From NCBI GenBank assembly GCA_031771865.1, contig JASISA010000002.1:1116001-1180000 (forward strand): 64,000 nt of DNA. Reading direction: 5' to 3'. The notes beneath the pieces are model-generated. The model was given only the letters and a program-made list of their open reading frames with translations, was not told the origin of the DNA and ran no database searches. Source of the DNA: Nothophaeocryptopus gaeumannii (taxonomy: Eukaryota; Ascomycota; Dothideomycetes; Mycosphaerellales; Mycosphaerellaceae). Each line of letters starts with the position of its first letter. Position 1 is the first letter of the stretch. The translations under genes were made by a program, and so were the position numbers. Positions 1 through 11,069 of the stretch are shown piece after piece.

Positions 1-761
1 ACCACCTTATCAGCATGCATTGTACCTCTCGAGGTCTTGATTGAGAAGCCGCCATTCGGATCAGAGCTAACTTCGGTCACAGGAACATGGGTCTGCAAGT
101 TCAGGTCGCCAGACGCCACAAGCGACTTGAGAATGTGCGTGAAGAGCTTGTACGGCCAAAGCATTCCTGCCGTGTAAGAAGCAACAGCTTTGCAGCCTTT
201 CACACCAGAGATGATCTCGGCATTTGGCCCGTACTTGAAATAGACATCTCTCATGTACTTCAGGCTGTAGCTTGACATCTTTTCGTACACTTTCTTCGCA
301 GCTTGAGCAGCCTCTTCGTTCGACCAAATATCGACTGTGCGGGCAAGCACAAAGTCGCAATCAATCTTCTCTTTCTCGATGAACGCCTTTATTGCCGGCA
401 CATGGGCAATCTCGAATTCCGCGAGCTCAACTGCAGCTTCCAGTCCATTTCGCTTGATGTATGTTGGGATATGACCGTACAGATCGGGTCGTAGATGGCC
501 TCCATTACGCCCAGTCGCACCATCACAAACGCCTCGCGCTTCAAGGATAGTAATCGATTGCTTCGGCTTCGCAGGGTCTCTATCCTTCGCTAAATGCCAT
601 GCAGTCGCGGTCCCTGCGTATCCAGCTCCGATGATTACTACATCGGAGTGCTGAGGCAGCTCAGGCGTCGTTCGATGGTTGTGAAATTCATCCTTATCCT
701 GGCTCCAGAACGCAGGCAGCGGATTGGGCACAGGCAAGTAATTGCGTGGCGCTGACCCCAT
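1..761 (-). CDS. FAD-dependent oxidoreductase, DAO family (3' end cut by window edge)
   Basis: Open frame from the ATG at 761 to the left edge, about 253 codons, no intron and no stop. A Rossmann FAD-binding motif (GAGYAGTATAWHL) lies near residue 45. It is followed by GATGRNGGHLRPDLYGH, which is typical of fungal DAO-type oxidases (PF01266) acting on amines or amino acids. The substrate cannot be told because the C-terminal half is outside the window. It starts next to a repeat relic and heads away from it. A permease and a HAD enzyme follow beyond the relic, so a small catabolic neighbourhood is possible (inference). Family call is firm; specificity is unknown. Confidence 0.85.
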   Translation of the reverse strand, partial: MGSAPRNYLPVPNPLPAFWSQDKDEFHNHRTTPELPQHSDVVIIGAGYAGTATAWHLAKDRDPAKPKQSITILEARGVCDGATGRNGGHLRPDLYGHIPTYIKRNGLEAAVELAEFEIAHVPAIKAFIEKEKIDCDFVLARTVDIWSNEEAAQAAKKVYEKMSSYSLKYMRDVYFKYGPNAEIISGVKGCKAVASYTAGMLWPYKLFTHILKSLVASGDLNLQTHVPVTEVSSDPNGGFSIKTSRGTMHADKV

Positions 762-2591
762 GTTTCTTCACAACTCCCGCAGTAACTCCAACTTGTAATA
801 GTATGATACCGCGCGGGACGCTGCTGACTTCGAGTGGTTGTGGGAAGATGCTAGGTATGCAGGTGGAATGGTTGGCGTGACCGCGAAAACTTCGCCTATT
901 TCGGCTGAATAGCGTCCGGGGCCAGCTTCAAGATCGAACCTGTTATGCCGATGAGATTGAAGACTGTACAAGAGGTATTTTGGCAAAGATGGCTTCGCAG
1001 AGGCGATATCAGATCAAAGTCGACAACCTGAATTTGTATTATTCATCAAGCACACCGGTCCGAGCCCGTGGCACGATCGATCTCACAACGACATTGGACA
1101 CCCTGGCCTGCCGGCCAACACCAGATCGGACCAGTAGTTGACGCTTGCCTATCTGCCTATCTCGAGGCGCGTGGGAGGAACTGGCCTCGTTCACCGGCCC
1201 GGTTCTGTCCCCAATGGGTATTATCCACACTGAACGCCAATGAGGGACTCTTCAAACCAACGACTGTTGTCCATCATGGTGCATGCAGAAGATTTCGAAA
1301 CGGCGTCTGCCAAGCACCCAGAGCCGCTACCTGGATATGGAAGCAAAGATGAGAAAATGTCGATTGATATTGAAGCACGGGAGGAATTCATGCAGGAAAC
1401 AATCATGGATGAAAAGTCGTTTGCCAGCGTTCGAGGACATTTTGATGATGTCTGACGAGTCAAGCAGGGGTTGTATCAAAGACATATTCAGATGATCGGT
1501 ATGCATGAGGTCTCACGCCCTCGACGAGAGAGAATGAGATTGACTTAACGCTTGAGAAGCTTTGGCCGGGACGATCGGTACGGGCCTCTTTCTTGGAGCA
1601 TCTAAAGGAAAATGGATGTAAGACTAATCCTGTCGGCCAGGATGTGGTTTCTAATCCCCTACCTTATTAGGACACCGCACTTAACTACGATCATTATCTA
1701 TGAACAAACACTAAGATGAAGGATAGCTAGACTGACTATGCATCTACACACTAAGGAGAAAGCAACATTGTGTTACACTGAGATTGCCTAAGCCTAATAG
1801 GTCGAGTTCTAGTCTTTCCTATTATCTTTAACATGTTCGCCTCCTCTAACACAGCTCCTGCACCATCGATAAGTCGTAGTAGGAGAGATTAATCTTTAGT
1901 TGAACAATCTATTAAACAACCCCCTCTATGATTTGTGCAAACACAAGTTCCGGAGTTCGGATCAGTATGCTTCCACTCCTAAATCATCGGGTCAGCCTAA
2001 GTTATACTTATCGCCGAGCGGAGTTATATACTACATACTCCGCCAGCACAGCATTCGCATATAAAACTACATGTTGCGAATGCAGTTGGAGTAGCTAGAA
2101 GCCACAATACTGCAATCCGTAAAGAGAGCATCCTAATTAATTAAAATTAGTGTCTATATTAAAAGCGACTAGCTAGGATATAAGTAAGTTATACCTTTTG
2201 TAACTTCCTCATTTAATATATTGTAGTAGTTCGTAGCTGTGTTACGTGTTACCTTTAGTAACAGAGTGAAGTTGAGAGGAAAGCAAGACTCGGTCTTAAA
2301 TATATCGTGTCGGAGGGTACTATAGGGAGCTTCGGAGAGCCTGTCCTACATCCAGTATAAACGTTTTCGAAACATCCGGCCTACTCCGACATACTTAAGA
2401 TATTTTACTCTAAACTACACCTTGCTAAAACATGCTAAGTATAGGATCTCCTAGCTCGCAAAGAAGCGGAAAGCAAGACTCGGTTTCAAATATGATAGTA
2501 AAACATCCTAAATATATCGTGTCTGAGGGTACTATAGTCGGTTCTCCGAATTCTTCGTCGATCCGGCTCTCAGTTTGCGAACGGTTGGAAC
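762..2591. repeat. Gene-free, AT-rich repeat relic
   Basis: No supported gene. From about 1500 the sequence becomes AT-rich with many short stop-laden frames, including TTAATTAATTAAAATTAG near 2135. This fits a transposon remnant degraded by RIP-like C-to-T change. A partly duplicated block occurs at 2278-2326 and 2470-2535 (see separate entry). The relic ends abruptly at the truncated permease. The element type cannot be recognised. Confidence 0.6.
2278..2535. repeat. Imperfect direct repeat pair in the relic
   Basis: A block starting GGAAAGCAAGACTCGGT and ending GAGGGTACTATAG occurs at about 2279-2326 and again at about 2471-2535. The second copy carries an extra stretch of about 20 bp in the middle. 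This was seen directly. It is likely a fragment of a dispersed repeat rather than a terminal repeat. Confidence 0.6.
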
Positions 2592-3955
2592 ATGACATAT
2601 AGCTATATCGTGTCCATACCCTCGGAGATCGTTGCTGCTGCCGTCATCATCGAGTTCTGGACCGGTGCTGTCAACAGTGCTGTGTGGATCACCATCCTTG
2701 GAGCCCTGGTCATAATCAGCTCGACTCTCTGGGTCAGAGTCTGTGGAGAGCTTGAGTTCACAATGTCCTTGCTGAAGATCTTCTTGGTCGTGTTCATCAA
2801 CATGCTGTCGTTAGTGATCACCTGCGGCGGTGGACCAAGTGGCGAGTCCATTGGCTTTCGATATTGGTGAGTTGCCTCCCCGTAACATCATTGCAGCGAA
2901 CCCTGGTTGACGATTGATCAGGAGAAATCCTGGACCATTTGTTCAATACCTTGGCCATCCTGGCTCTCTCGGTCGCTTCATGGGATTCTGGACGACTTTT
3001 AATTCGGCACTTTACGCATACGGTGGTATACACGCGATTGTCATCGCAGCCGCCGAGACCAAGAACCCTCGCCAAGCGATCCCACAAGCAGCGAAGCGCA
3101 TCTTCTGGAGGGTAGGTTGACTGAGTCTTCAAAGTCAGATCAAGGGATTAACGTCCACAAGTCCTGATCTTCTACGTTCTCACCATCTTCATGGTCGGTC
3201 TAGTGGTCCCTTCTAACGACCCAAACCTGCTTCGGCCCACCGGTACAGCAGCTCAGTCTTCGTTTGTCATCGCAGCTCAGCGAGCAGGCATCAAGGCCGT
3301 TCCATCGATTATCAATGCCATCGTTCTGACCTCAGCATGGTCCGCCGCCAACTCGAACATGCTTACCGGTAGTCGGGTGCTGTTCGGAATGGCCAATGCA
3401 GGACAAGCACCAAAGATCTTCACAAAGCTCAATCGGTTCAGCATCCCGTACGTGGCTGTTGCTCTGCTGTCTCGCTTCATGGCGCTGGGTTACATGACCC
3501 TCCAGGATACGGCTTCGACAGTCTTCACCTGGCTGCAGGACCTAGTGGCGATCAGTACTTTGACCGACTGGATTATTGTGCTCATAACGTACCTGCGATT
3601 TTACTACGCCTACCGACCGCAGGGCATCAATCGCAGATCCGAGCTCCGATGGACGGCGCTTTTCCAGCCATGGTTTTCCTGGATCCCGCTGACCCTGTTC
3701 TCTGCCCTGCTGCTGACTTCTGGATATACGGCCTTCATCCATGGGCACTGGAGTTCCGAGAAGTTCATCAGCAGCTACTTCATCATCCCTTTTACGCTGA
3801 TTTTGTACTTTGCGTACGAGTACTGGAAGAAGACAAGGATCATCCCGTCGAGCGAGGTACCGATTCGAGGGTTCATTGAATTTGCGCTTGCGAACCCAGA
3901 GGAGCGGAGTCCGAAGAAGACTGGTTGGAGGAGGCTCAACGTTCTGTGGTCGTAG
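2592..3955 (+). pseudogene. Amino-acid permease, 5'-truncated
   Basis: Exons 2592-2866, 2922-3115 and 3162-3955 join in frame; the second intron uses a GTTGAC donor. The translation matches the APC/AAT amino-acid permease family from about transmembrane helix 4 onward: SIPSEIVAAAVIIEFW, then the NPG/AYGGI region, then SNDPNLL, ending near residue 420. The family is normally 520-570 residues, so the first helices (roughly 110-130 residues) are missing. The only ATG (2592) sits inside what should be a membrane helix, and AT-rich relic sequence abuts it. A plasma-membrane importer originally; now probably non-functional, though the rest of the frame is clean, so the loss may be recent. Confidence 0.8.
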
Positions 3956-4014
3956 TTAAAAATCCGAAATATAGACCAAAACATAGGCTGTTGCTGCCTT
4001 CCTTTCAGTTTTGT

Positions 4015-4789
4015 CTACTTTGCTTGCTCCACAATCTTGTTCGCCATCTCAACAAGCGTCTTAGACATCACCTCCATCTCCCCTCCAAAGATCTCAAGAC
4101 AGTCCTCCTTTTCGTATGCAGAACAGTATGCGCCTTGGAAGCCGACTAGCCTTGCAGCCGACACATCCCACATATGCGCCGCAGCGAACCACTTCTGGTC
4201 ATCTATCGCAAACTTCTCGAATGTCGGCTTGTATGCTGCCAGAGCCGGCTTTGCCACACCTTGGCTGTCACAGCTCACAAAGCTCTCGGCTGGCATCTCG
4301 ACACCACCGCGGTTGAAGTATCCTTGCACTCGTGGTATATCGGCTGTTGTGAGACACCACACATTGAAGCCATTGCCGCGAAGAATCTCAATGCATTCTT
4401 TGGCGCCTTGCCGTAGTCCTAGGAGGGAGTAGCCTTCCTGGCATCGGTCCCGCTCATCGTCTGTTGCGAGTTGACGGGGCTCCTTGACGCCGGCCATCCA
4501 GAGAGTTCGGTAGAACAGGGCCTTCATGAGTTCCTTGTAGGAGGTATGTCTCCCGCTCATGGAGAGAAATGTAAACTCCAGCTCGGCGTGAGTCATCCAT
4601 GTGTAGCCGAAGAGTTGAGGTAGGATGCCATGGGCTTTCAGCTTCTCGCCAATGACCTGATCTCTATCAGCCTTCGAATCTTTTTGACATTCTCGCCGAC
4701 TGTCGACCACATACCTCATCGATGCGTTGGTACAAGGCATCGAAGCAGACTAAGGTGCTAACAATATCAAATACGACTTGCTTGGCCAT
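4015..4789 (-). CDS. HAD-superfamily haloacid dehalogenase-like hydrolase
   Basis: Two exons (4789-4715, 4656-4015) around a 58-bp intron give a closed 238-residue protein. The N-terminus VVFDIVSTLVCFDA holds the nucleophile Asp of HAD motif I. The conserved Lys lies in GVAKPALAAYKP, and HMWDVSAARLVGFQGAYC is the WD-containing motif IV of L-2-haloacid dehalogenase-type (type II) enzymes. Such enzymes hydrolyse 2-haloacids or, in fungi, often unknown organic acids. The start was set on the ATG at 4789 because the downstream frame alone would lack motif I. It ends head-on against the permease remnant. Confidence 0.85.
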
Positions 4790-5370
4790 AGTTATGAAGC
4801 CTCTTTCGCTGCGGGCGGTATCTCAAACGCTGACCGTTCGCGCCTGGTTGATTGTCTCTGGGTAACTGTTCCTTCTCAGTTTCCTACACTTCCACATCAA
4901 TGCCTTCAATAGCCAATCGCCAAGCTCTTTCTGTAGACATATTCTCGAATGGGTACCGGACCGGTGGTCTTGACGGCGTTTCTACTTCGGCGAGCGTATT
5001 TCTCGGCCAAGGGCGGCTGATAGGCAGGGAACCATAGATGTACCATCGATGCCGATGCATTGAGGTGTCCTAGATGTCTATGAGTCTCCTCCCGCTGCCT
5101 TGCGAAGATATTGAGCTACTCAGATCGAGGCTCGTTATAGTGGGAAGGGAGAGGAAGTGTGAGCTGTTCACTCACACACTACGGCGAACGGTGAAACGTT
5201 TTGCCGAATCATTGCCCTAGAAAAGCTCCTGCTGAACTCCGTGGATACGACATCGACATCACAGCATACCTTTACAGCACTTCAGCCTGCAAGATCTGTC
5301 CGTGATCAACGTGAAGAACTCTATGAGAGAGAAAACTTCATATCCCCAGCGTTCGATCGAAGCATCAAGA
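4790..5370. other. Intergenic, no gene seen
   Basis: About 580 bp between the HAD gene start and the MFS gene stop, both on the minus strand. It should carry the HAD promoter. No convincing frame or repeat was seen. Confidence 0.5.
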
Positions 5371-6900
5371 TCATATCTTCTGCCATGACAATCCAGCCTT
5401 CGCTATCCGAGCAAGACCTACGAAGACAGCCGCTGCGAAGACACAAACACCCCCGAAGACCTGCAATCCTACGAATCGCCCCGTATCCGTCAAGATCGCA
5501 CCAGATATCGGGGTTCCAAACAGCACCCCAAAGCTTGCGAATCCAAACAGCGTCCCGATCCTCGTCCCGAGAGTCCTCATATCCTTGGTCAAAACCACTA
5601 CTGTCGTTGGTGGTAGACCAAGGAATGCGCCACTGAAGAAACCGTACAAGATGGCAAATACGATGAGCCCGGCAGCATTGTGGATGGCGATCCAGCACAG
5701 GCAAAGCAAGGCAGCTGCGGCCGTGCACGGCGTGAGCATGTTGAAGACACCCGTCTCGTCTGCGAATATGTTTGGGACTATTCTACCGGCGATGGAGCCG
5801 GCACTCATGATTGGGACCAGATAGAAGGCCAGGTTCGTGCCGGTGATGTGCTCATCTAGGGCATATGCGCCGATGTAATAGTATGGGACGTAAAGGCCCA
5901 CGAGCGCGATGAATAGACCCAGAGCATTGCAAAGGTAGGCCGGCTCTCCGAATGCTCGGTAGTCGAACATCTGGCGCATCTGACCTGGCGGCGTTTTGGT
6001 CTTCATTACAAACATAGCGATGATGCTGATGCCGAGGGTGATGAAGCCAATGATGCGCACCGTCCATGGGAAGCCTATTCTTGGCTGCAAAGCTCGGAAG
6101 ATGATGGGATAGATGAGGCCACCTGGACTGGTCAGTCAAATTGCAGAGGAGGTTAGGCTTCCTCCGCATACCAAATTCACTTCCAGAAGCTGCTATCCCA
6201 CTGGCGAGCACCCTTCGTTTGACCCAATACTGAGGCACGACTGCGACGCCTGGCACGTATATGATGCCATATCCGAGGCCACAGACCAGGCCTTGTGCGA
6301 GGATTATTTGCCAGTACTTTGTACAGAGGCTGGCATGGGTCAGCGAAGACATCCAACCCAGGTTTGCCTCCAAGGTCTTACCTGAGCATCATCAACCTGA
6401 AGACCACCAACAGCTGTCCACCTATGATGAGCGCCTTGAAGTACCCTGCATCATATAAAGGTCCCGAGAAGACGCCAATGAAGAGTAGCAAGAAGGGTTG
6501 CAGGCTTCCTATCCAGGAGATCTGGCTGGGGTTGCTCGAGGAGAGCAACTTCGTTTCATAGTAAGTTTGGTACACCTGATCTCGTCAGCTCTTACACGTC
6601 CCTCCGTATGAGTTGACGCACTCCGAAAGCATTTGCGAGGCCCCACGAGTTTGTCCATATGATGAAGCAGCCAAGAACCTGCAACCAACACTCCAACCCG
6701 CCGTCTGTTCTGTCTGCGTTCTTGGCTGGGCGTCGCTCGACCTCTTTCTCGACACTTCCATCATCGGCGTCGCCCACGTCCGTCTTCGTTTCCGTTGACG
6801 ATGTCGCGAAACTACCTCCATCAACTTGCGCGTCCCTCACGTCCGAGCAATCTGGACCTCTCGCGAGGCTGTGTTGTTGTTTCATTGGTTGGGGAGTCAT
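5371..6900 (-). CDS. MFS monocarboxylate-type transporter
   Basis: Four exons (6900-6622, 6575-6382, 6329-6172, 6122-5371) give a closed 460-residue protein. A polar N-terminus rich in Asp, Thr and Lys is followed by GLANAFGVYQTYYE, the hallmark entry into helix 1 of fungal monocarboxylate permease (MCT/MCH-like) transporters. About 12 hydrophobic segments follow, including GLGYGIIYVPGVAVVPQYW and the C-terminal FGVLFGTPISGAILTDTG. Located in a membrane, probably moving a small organic acid. Yeast MCH homologues often have substrates other than lactate. The start at 6900 was chosen because the frame's upstream codon is TTG. Its position beside the HAD enzyme suggests organic-acid use (inference). 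Confidence 0.88.
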
Positions 6901-8091
6901 CCGCAAAGAACGCGTTATCGCAGCAGCTCAGTTAATGGATTTTATCTTGACGTACACAAGGAAAGACGACAACAACTGCGTGGTCAAGCAAGAAGAGCAC
7001 TGCAACATGAATTGGACGCCGAACTCCCAAGGCCTCTGACCGTCGCGAAGGCGCAAGCATGCATATCAAGCCCCCTCTCGCGCGACAACGGCTGAGGGGC
7101 GGACAGCGCTGCCAACATGGAACTTGCGGCCGCCTCATGAGTCTGTACCTGACATCTCAGCTCAAAATTTACCAGATCCTAAGACTGGCCCCAATAGCAG
7201 ATCAATGCGAAAGCGACCGGTTGCCTCTTTGGGCAAAGATGATCACAAGTTCAGCGCAACTCGACCTTGCACCACAGACATGCAGCTCGAACGGCTCTCG
7301 AACCTCTTTGTCGCAGATGTTAGTAGACGGACCGTCGAGTTAGTGCTTCGGCGCACAGTATGCCTCGTTACTATGTATGGGAGAGAAGTCCCACTAGACG
7401 CCTAACGAGACGCCTCGAGGGGTCTTGAAGGATTTCGTCTTGTAGGGTCCGAAGAGCGAAGTCGTCAACTTCACCACAACCCAGACAGTCGTACAATCAA
7501 ATACTTCGATGCGATCGCACATGTGTTGTGGAAGTATTGCTGAGCAAATGAGCCCCTAGTCTTGATAATCCGTCAGTGTTCTGGAAGGCGGATATAGGCA
7601 TGGTCTCACCGGAGGCATGTTGATGTCGGCCGACTGAAACTGCCTGTATTTCGCAAGTCTTTGTGTGCTGTCATTCGCTAAAGAAGAAGAGAAGTAACGA
7701 CAGTCGTCTATGCTACTAGACCCGAAGTAACTGACACCACAAGTCCATTGCTTCGTTCGAGAAGCAATCGCGCCACACGATCCGCGATATCAATAACACA
7801 TGTTCTACTAATTGCATGTGTACCATGTTGGTCCCAAGACCTACCTCGTCTTTCGAACTATGCCAAAATTGATACACTTCTGCTCAGCCTCGCATACAGC
7901 TGCTTGCAGTTAAGGTTTCTTTGGACTGCTCTAGCTGTCAGATTATAGCCACAAGAGCGAGGGACTTTATGACTTATAAGTCACGAGAATCGATGGCCCC
8001 ATGACAAAAACTACTGGCGTAGGCCTCTCGCTCCCTTGAGCGAAGTCGAACCCCAACATATATCTCATTCTCAGAAACGCCTATATCAAGA
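6901..8091. other. Intergenic, no gene seen
   Basis: About 1.2 kb between two divergently transcribed genes (MFS minus, hydrolase plus). Several short overlapping frames exist, but none has a recognisable domain or clean splice pattern. It likely holds both promoters. Confidence 0.5.
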
Positions 8092-9433
8092 ATGTCGACA
8101 TCCTCCGCTTTCACCACCTCCTCGCATACCATTCCCTGCCAACCCATAACCGAATACCCGGGCGGCCACGCCAACCTCTCCGTCCCTCGCCGCCTCGCCG
8201 TGAAGCGATACATCCCACACATCCCGACCTCCACTGCTTCTCCAAAAAGCATAACCATCATCGCAGCAGGTGGCATCGGCTTCGCCAAAGAGCTCTACGC
8301 ACCACTCTTCGAAGACCTCGTCCGCGAGACGAGCAAGCGAGGCGTCAAGATCGAAGGGATATGGATCACTGATGCGTCGCACATGGGAGCAAGCGGGAAG
8401 TTGAATGAGGGTGTTGGAGGGGATGATCGTACGTTCAGCCTCCCTTACAAAACCCATTGACGTTGTTTCCACTGAATTGAGACTCCTTTCTTGTGTAGCA
8501 AGTCCCTTCGATTTCTCGCGGGACATCGTCCAACTCATAAACCATATCTCTCCAGCTCCGACAACTCCACTCATAGGTCTGGGACATTCCGTCGGATGTA
8601 CCGCACTGATCCATCTATCTCTCTTCCACCCACGTCTCTTCTCTGATTTGATCCTCTTTGAACCGATTCTGGGTCACGTCGCACCGTCATTGGTGGAGGA
8701 CTCCGCCGCAGAAGGGGTGTATTTCGCACATTTCACACTACAGAGGCCAGATTCCTGGGCATCCAGGAAGGAGGCTGAGGAGTGGGCGAGGACGAAGTCG
8801 ATGATGAGGAGCTGGGATGAGCGGGCGAGGAGAGAGTGGGTGGAGTCCGAATTAGAAGAAGTCCCTCGAGCCGGCGGGAAAGTGAGAAGTGTCACGAGGA
8901 AAGATGATGAGGCTGTCACGTATGTGAGGCCGTTGTTCGATGCGCAGAGCGACCAGCCTGTCGGCAGAGAGGCAAAGGCGTGGGTAGACTCTAGGGACAG
9001 ATATCCGGACTTCGACCCTGAGGTGCGCAAAGGAGGGGTGCAGAGCTTCTACTGTCCATATACATCCATTGTGGCGGCGAGACTGCCTGAGCTCAGGCCA
9101 CGGGTATTGTATGTCCTTGGGGGCAAGAGCGCCATGTTCCCGAGAAAGAAGATCTCAAGTACTCTGGCCAATACGGGAACTGGGATAGGAGGCAGTGGCG
9201 GGCAGAAGACTGGGGCTGTTCAAAGCTTTGTAGCACCAAAGCAAGGCCATTTGATGATATTCGAAGATGTCAAGGCATGTGCAAGAACTGCGGCAGAGTA
9301 TCTGGCCAAGGAGCCGAGAAAGGAAGACCAGCCTGTCACTTCTTTCGATGCGAATGGCCGAGTTACTGATCATTGGAAGCGTGCTGTGAAGGTAGAAGTC
9401 CACAGAATGATCGCCTCGAAATCAAAGATTTGA
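8092..9433 (+). CDS. Alpha/beta hydrolase with PTS1-like SKI terminus
   Basis: Exons 8092-8428 and 8499-9433 give a closed 423-residue protein. The nucleophile elbow GHSVGCTALIHLSLFHPRLF and the late GHLMIFED His region define an alpha/beta-hydrolase. The N-terminal HTIPCQPITEYP segment and overall layout match the fungal family that includes the peroxisomal hydrolases of Alternaria AK/AF-type metabolite pathways (AKT2-like) and yeast Lpx1-like lipases. The last residues are ASKSKI. SKI is a non-canonical PTS1 tripeptide that has been proposed for a related pathway enzyme. A peroxisomal esterase/lipase is therefore likely. Nothing nearby looks like a polyketide or toxin cluster, so a general lipid role is more probable. 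Confidence 0.82.
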
Positions 9434-9649
9434 GTCGATGCTTGAGTCTTTGCCAGAAGCTTCTTTTGGCCTCTTGCCCGTCGCTCAGTGGCGTCGGATT
9501 GGGGGTGCTTGTCTTGGTGGGAGTCGCTATACTTCGTCTCGCAGTAGTATCTGCCATACTAACGATGCGGTCGAGTTCAGCTTGCTTTTGGTCTGATTGT
9601 GCCAGAGTTGCGTCAGTACGCTTCACATCATGATGCGTTGTCCAGGACC

Positions 9650-10402
9650 TCACTCGCCCGCTCGTCCTTGCTCCACCACCCTCTTCACAAAGTCCACGAT
9701 GTGGTCCATCCCTTTGGGCTCGTTCAGCCAGTGTCCTCCATCTTCATATGCATGCCATGCAACCGACATGCCCGCCTCTTCCAGTCGGTCTCGCAGCTCC
9801 TCGCCGTAGTTCATGGCAATCACTGAGTCATCTTTGCAATGCTCAAGTAGGACTGGCGTCTTCAAAGCCTTGGGGAATCTCGTAGACACATTCCTGATTG
9901 CTGCAGGATTGGGCAACCAGCTGCTAAGTCCGATGAAACCTCCCAGTTTCCGCTCTTGCTTCAGCAATGCATGTACTGCGACCGCGCATCCTTGGCTTAT
10001 ACCGCCCAGAATGATGTTCTGAGTGCCTACTAGCCTGGCCTCTTGTGCGATTGCCTTGTGAATTTCGTCGATTGAGGACGTGGGGTCTTGGTGCTGTTCC
10101 AAAGCGTGCGGGTCCTCGGTGCTCCACATGTCGAACCACTGGCTCATCGTCACATCCATTCGCTTGCTCTCGATGACAGGTGCTGTGGGAAAGACCCATT
10201 TCACCTGCGGTAGTGCTTCTTGAAAAGTTTGATCTCGCGAGTCGGTAGATTCGAAAAACTCGGACGAGAACTCTGCTGCGCTGCTGTCTCGCCCATGGAG
10301 GAAGATGACCGTGTGAGTGTGCCGTCTTGCTGGCTTGAAGATCTCCATTTCGTGTTGTACTGGCTCTGAGAGACCGAAAATCCAATTGAGCTTGCGAAAC
10401 AT
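9650..10402 (-). CDS. Phospholipase/carboxylesterase, acyl-protein-thioesterase-like
   Basis: Single exon, 250 residues from the ATG at 10402; the longer frame upstream begins with TTG and is not favoured. VIFLHGRDSSAAEF forms the oxyanion region. GGISQG with Ser136 is the nucleophile, LLEHCKDDSVI holds the Asp and YEDGGHWLNEP the His. This is the APT1/phospholipase-carboxylesterase family (PF02230), which cleaves acyl thioesters or short esters. No signal peptide is seen, so it is probably cytosolic. Fungal genomes carry several paralogues of this divergent type, so depalmitoylation is not assured. It faces UBA4 across a 667-bp divergent spacer. Confidence 0.85.
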   Translation of the reverse strand: MFRKLNWIFGLSEPVQHEMEIFKPARRHTHTVIFLHGRDSSAAEFSSEFFESTDSRDQTFQEALPQVKWVFPTAPVIESKRMDVTMSQWFDMWSTEDPHALEQHQDPTSSIDEIHKAIAQEARLVGTQNIILGGISQGCAVAVHALLKQERKLGGFIGLSSWLPNPAAIRNVSTRFPKALKTPVLLEHCKDDSVIAMNYGEELRDRLEEAGMSVAWHAYEDGGHWLNEPKGMDHIVDFVKRVVEQGRAGE

Positions 10403-10540
10403 GTTAGAGGGATTTCTGAGGAGACTTATATGTGAATGGTTAAATGACAAGTCTGATTGGTGTGAAAGTCAAAGGTAGACTTTGAGGACAGTAGAGTTGG
10501 CAGAGATATGGGGAGAAGCTGGGATGGACTGTGGTGTAGT

Positions 10541-10828
10541 CTACTTACAGTCCCTCACTGCTGGCTGGGATGATAGCAATGTTTCAGATGAGATCAACAT
10601 CGGTCGTGTTCGATATTGATCCTGGCCCAAAGTTCCACATGCAAGAATGCTTAGTCGTTCTCGCTGGGATGTTGCGCGTGACACAGGAGCCTTCATGCGC
10701 GTCGTGCAGAGAGAGCGGAAGCTTGCTGAGTTTGATGTGAAAGAGTGTCGCGTTACTTTGGTGCTGCAGTTGCCGCATTCGACAGCAGGCGTCGTGACAA
10801 GTGTGGTCAGGATGAGCACGAGGAGCAT
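10541..10828 (-). CDS. Possible small secreted protein
   Basis: A frame of 95 residues from the ATG at 10828. MLLVLILTTLVTTPAVEC looks like a signal peptide with a cleavage site after residues 16-18, followed by a polar tail with five cysteines in total (ECGNC, SLCT, ACG, RDCK). The frame stays open further upstream, so the start is uncertain. It lies in the divergent spacer between the esterase and UBA4 and could be spurious. No family was recognised. Confidence 0.3.
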   Translation of the reverse strand: MLLVLILTTLVTTPAVECGNCSTKVTRHSFTSNSASFRSLCTTRMKAPVSRATSQRERLSILACGTLGQDQYRTRPMLISSETLLSSQPAVRDCK

Positions 10829-11069
10829 CCTTTCACTGCTACAATCGAACAACAGTATTGATTTCTGCATCTTCAGTCCCATGGCTCGAGCTCGTTTCCA
10901 CGCGTTCATGTCATCCTGAGGCAGCATCACAGTCAATCGACTCAGATCATATCCGCCATCCCCGCCCAACTGACTCAGCACTCGAGATTCTTCCACTAGA
11001 GTGCGGATGCGGATACTCCGGAGCAACAAGACAGAAGACAACATCGCACTTCTCGTCCGTGCACTCGCT

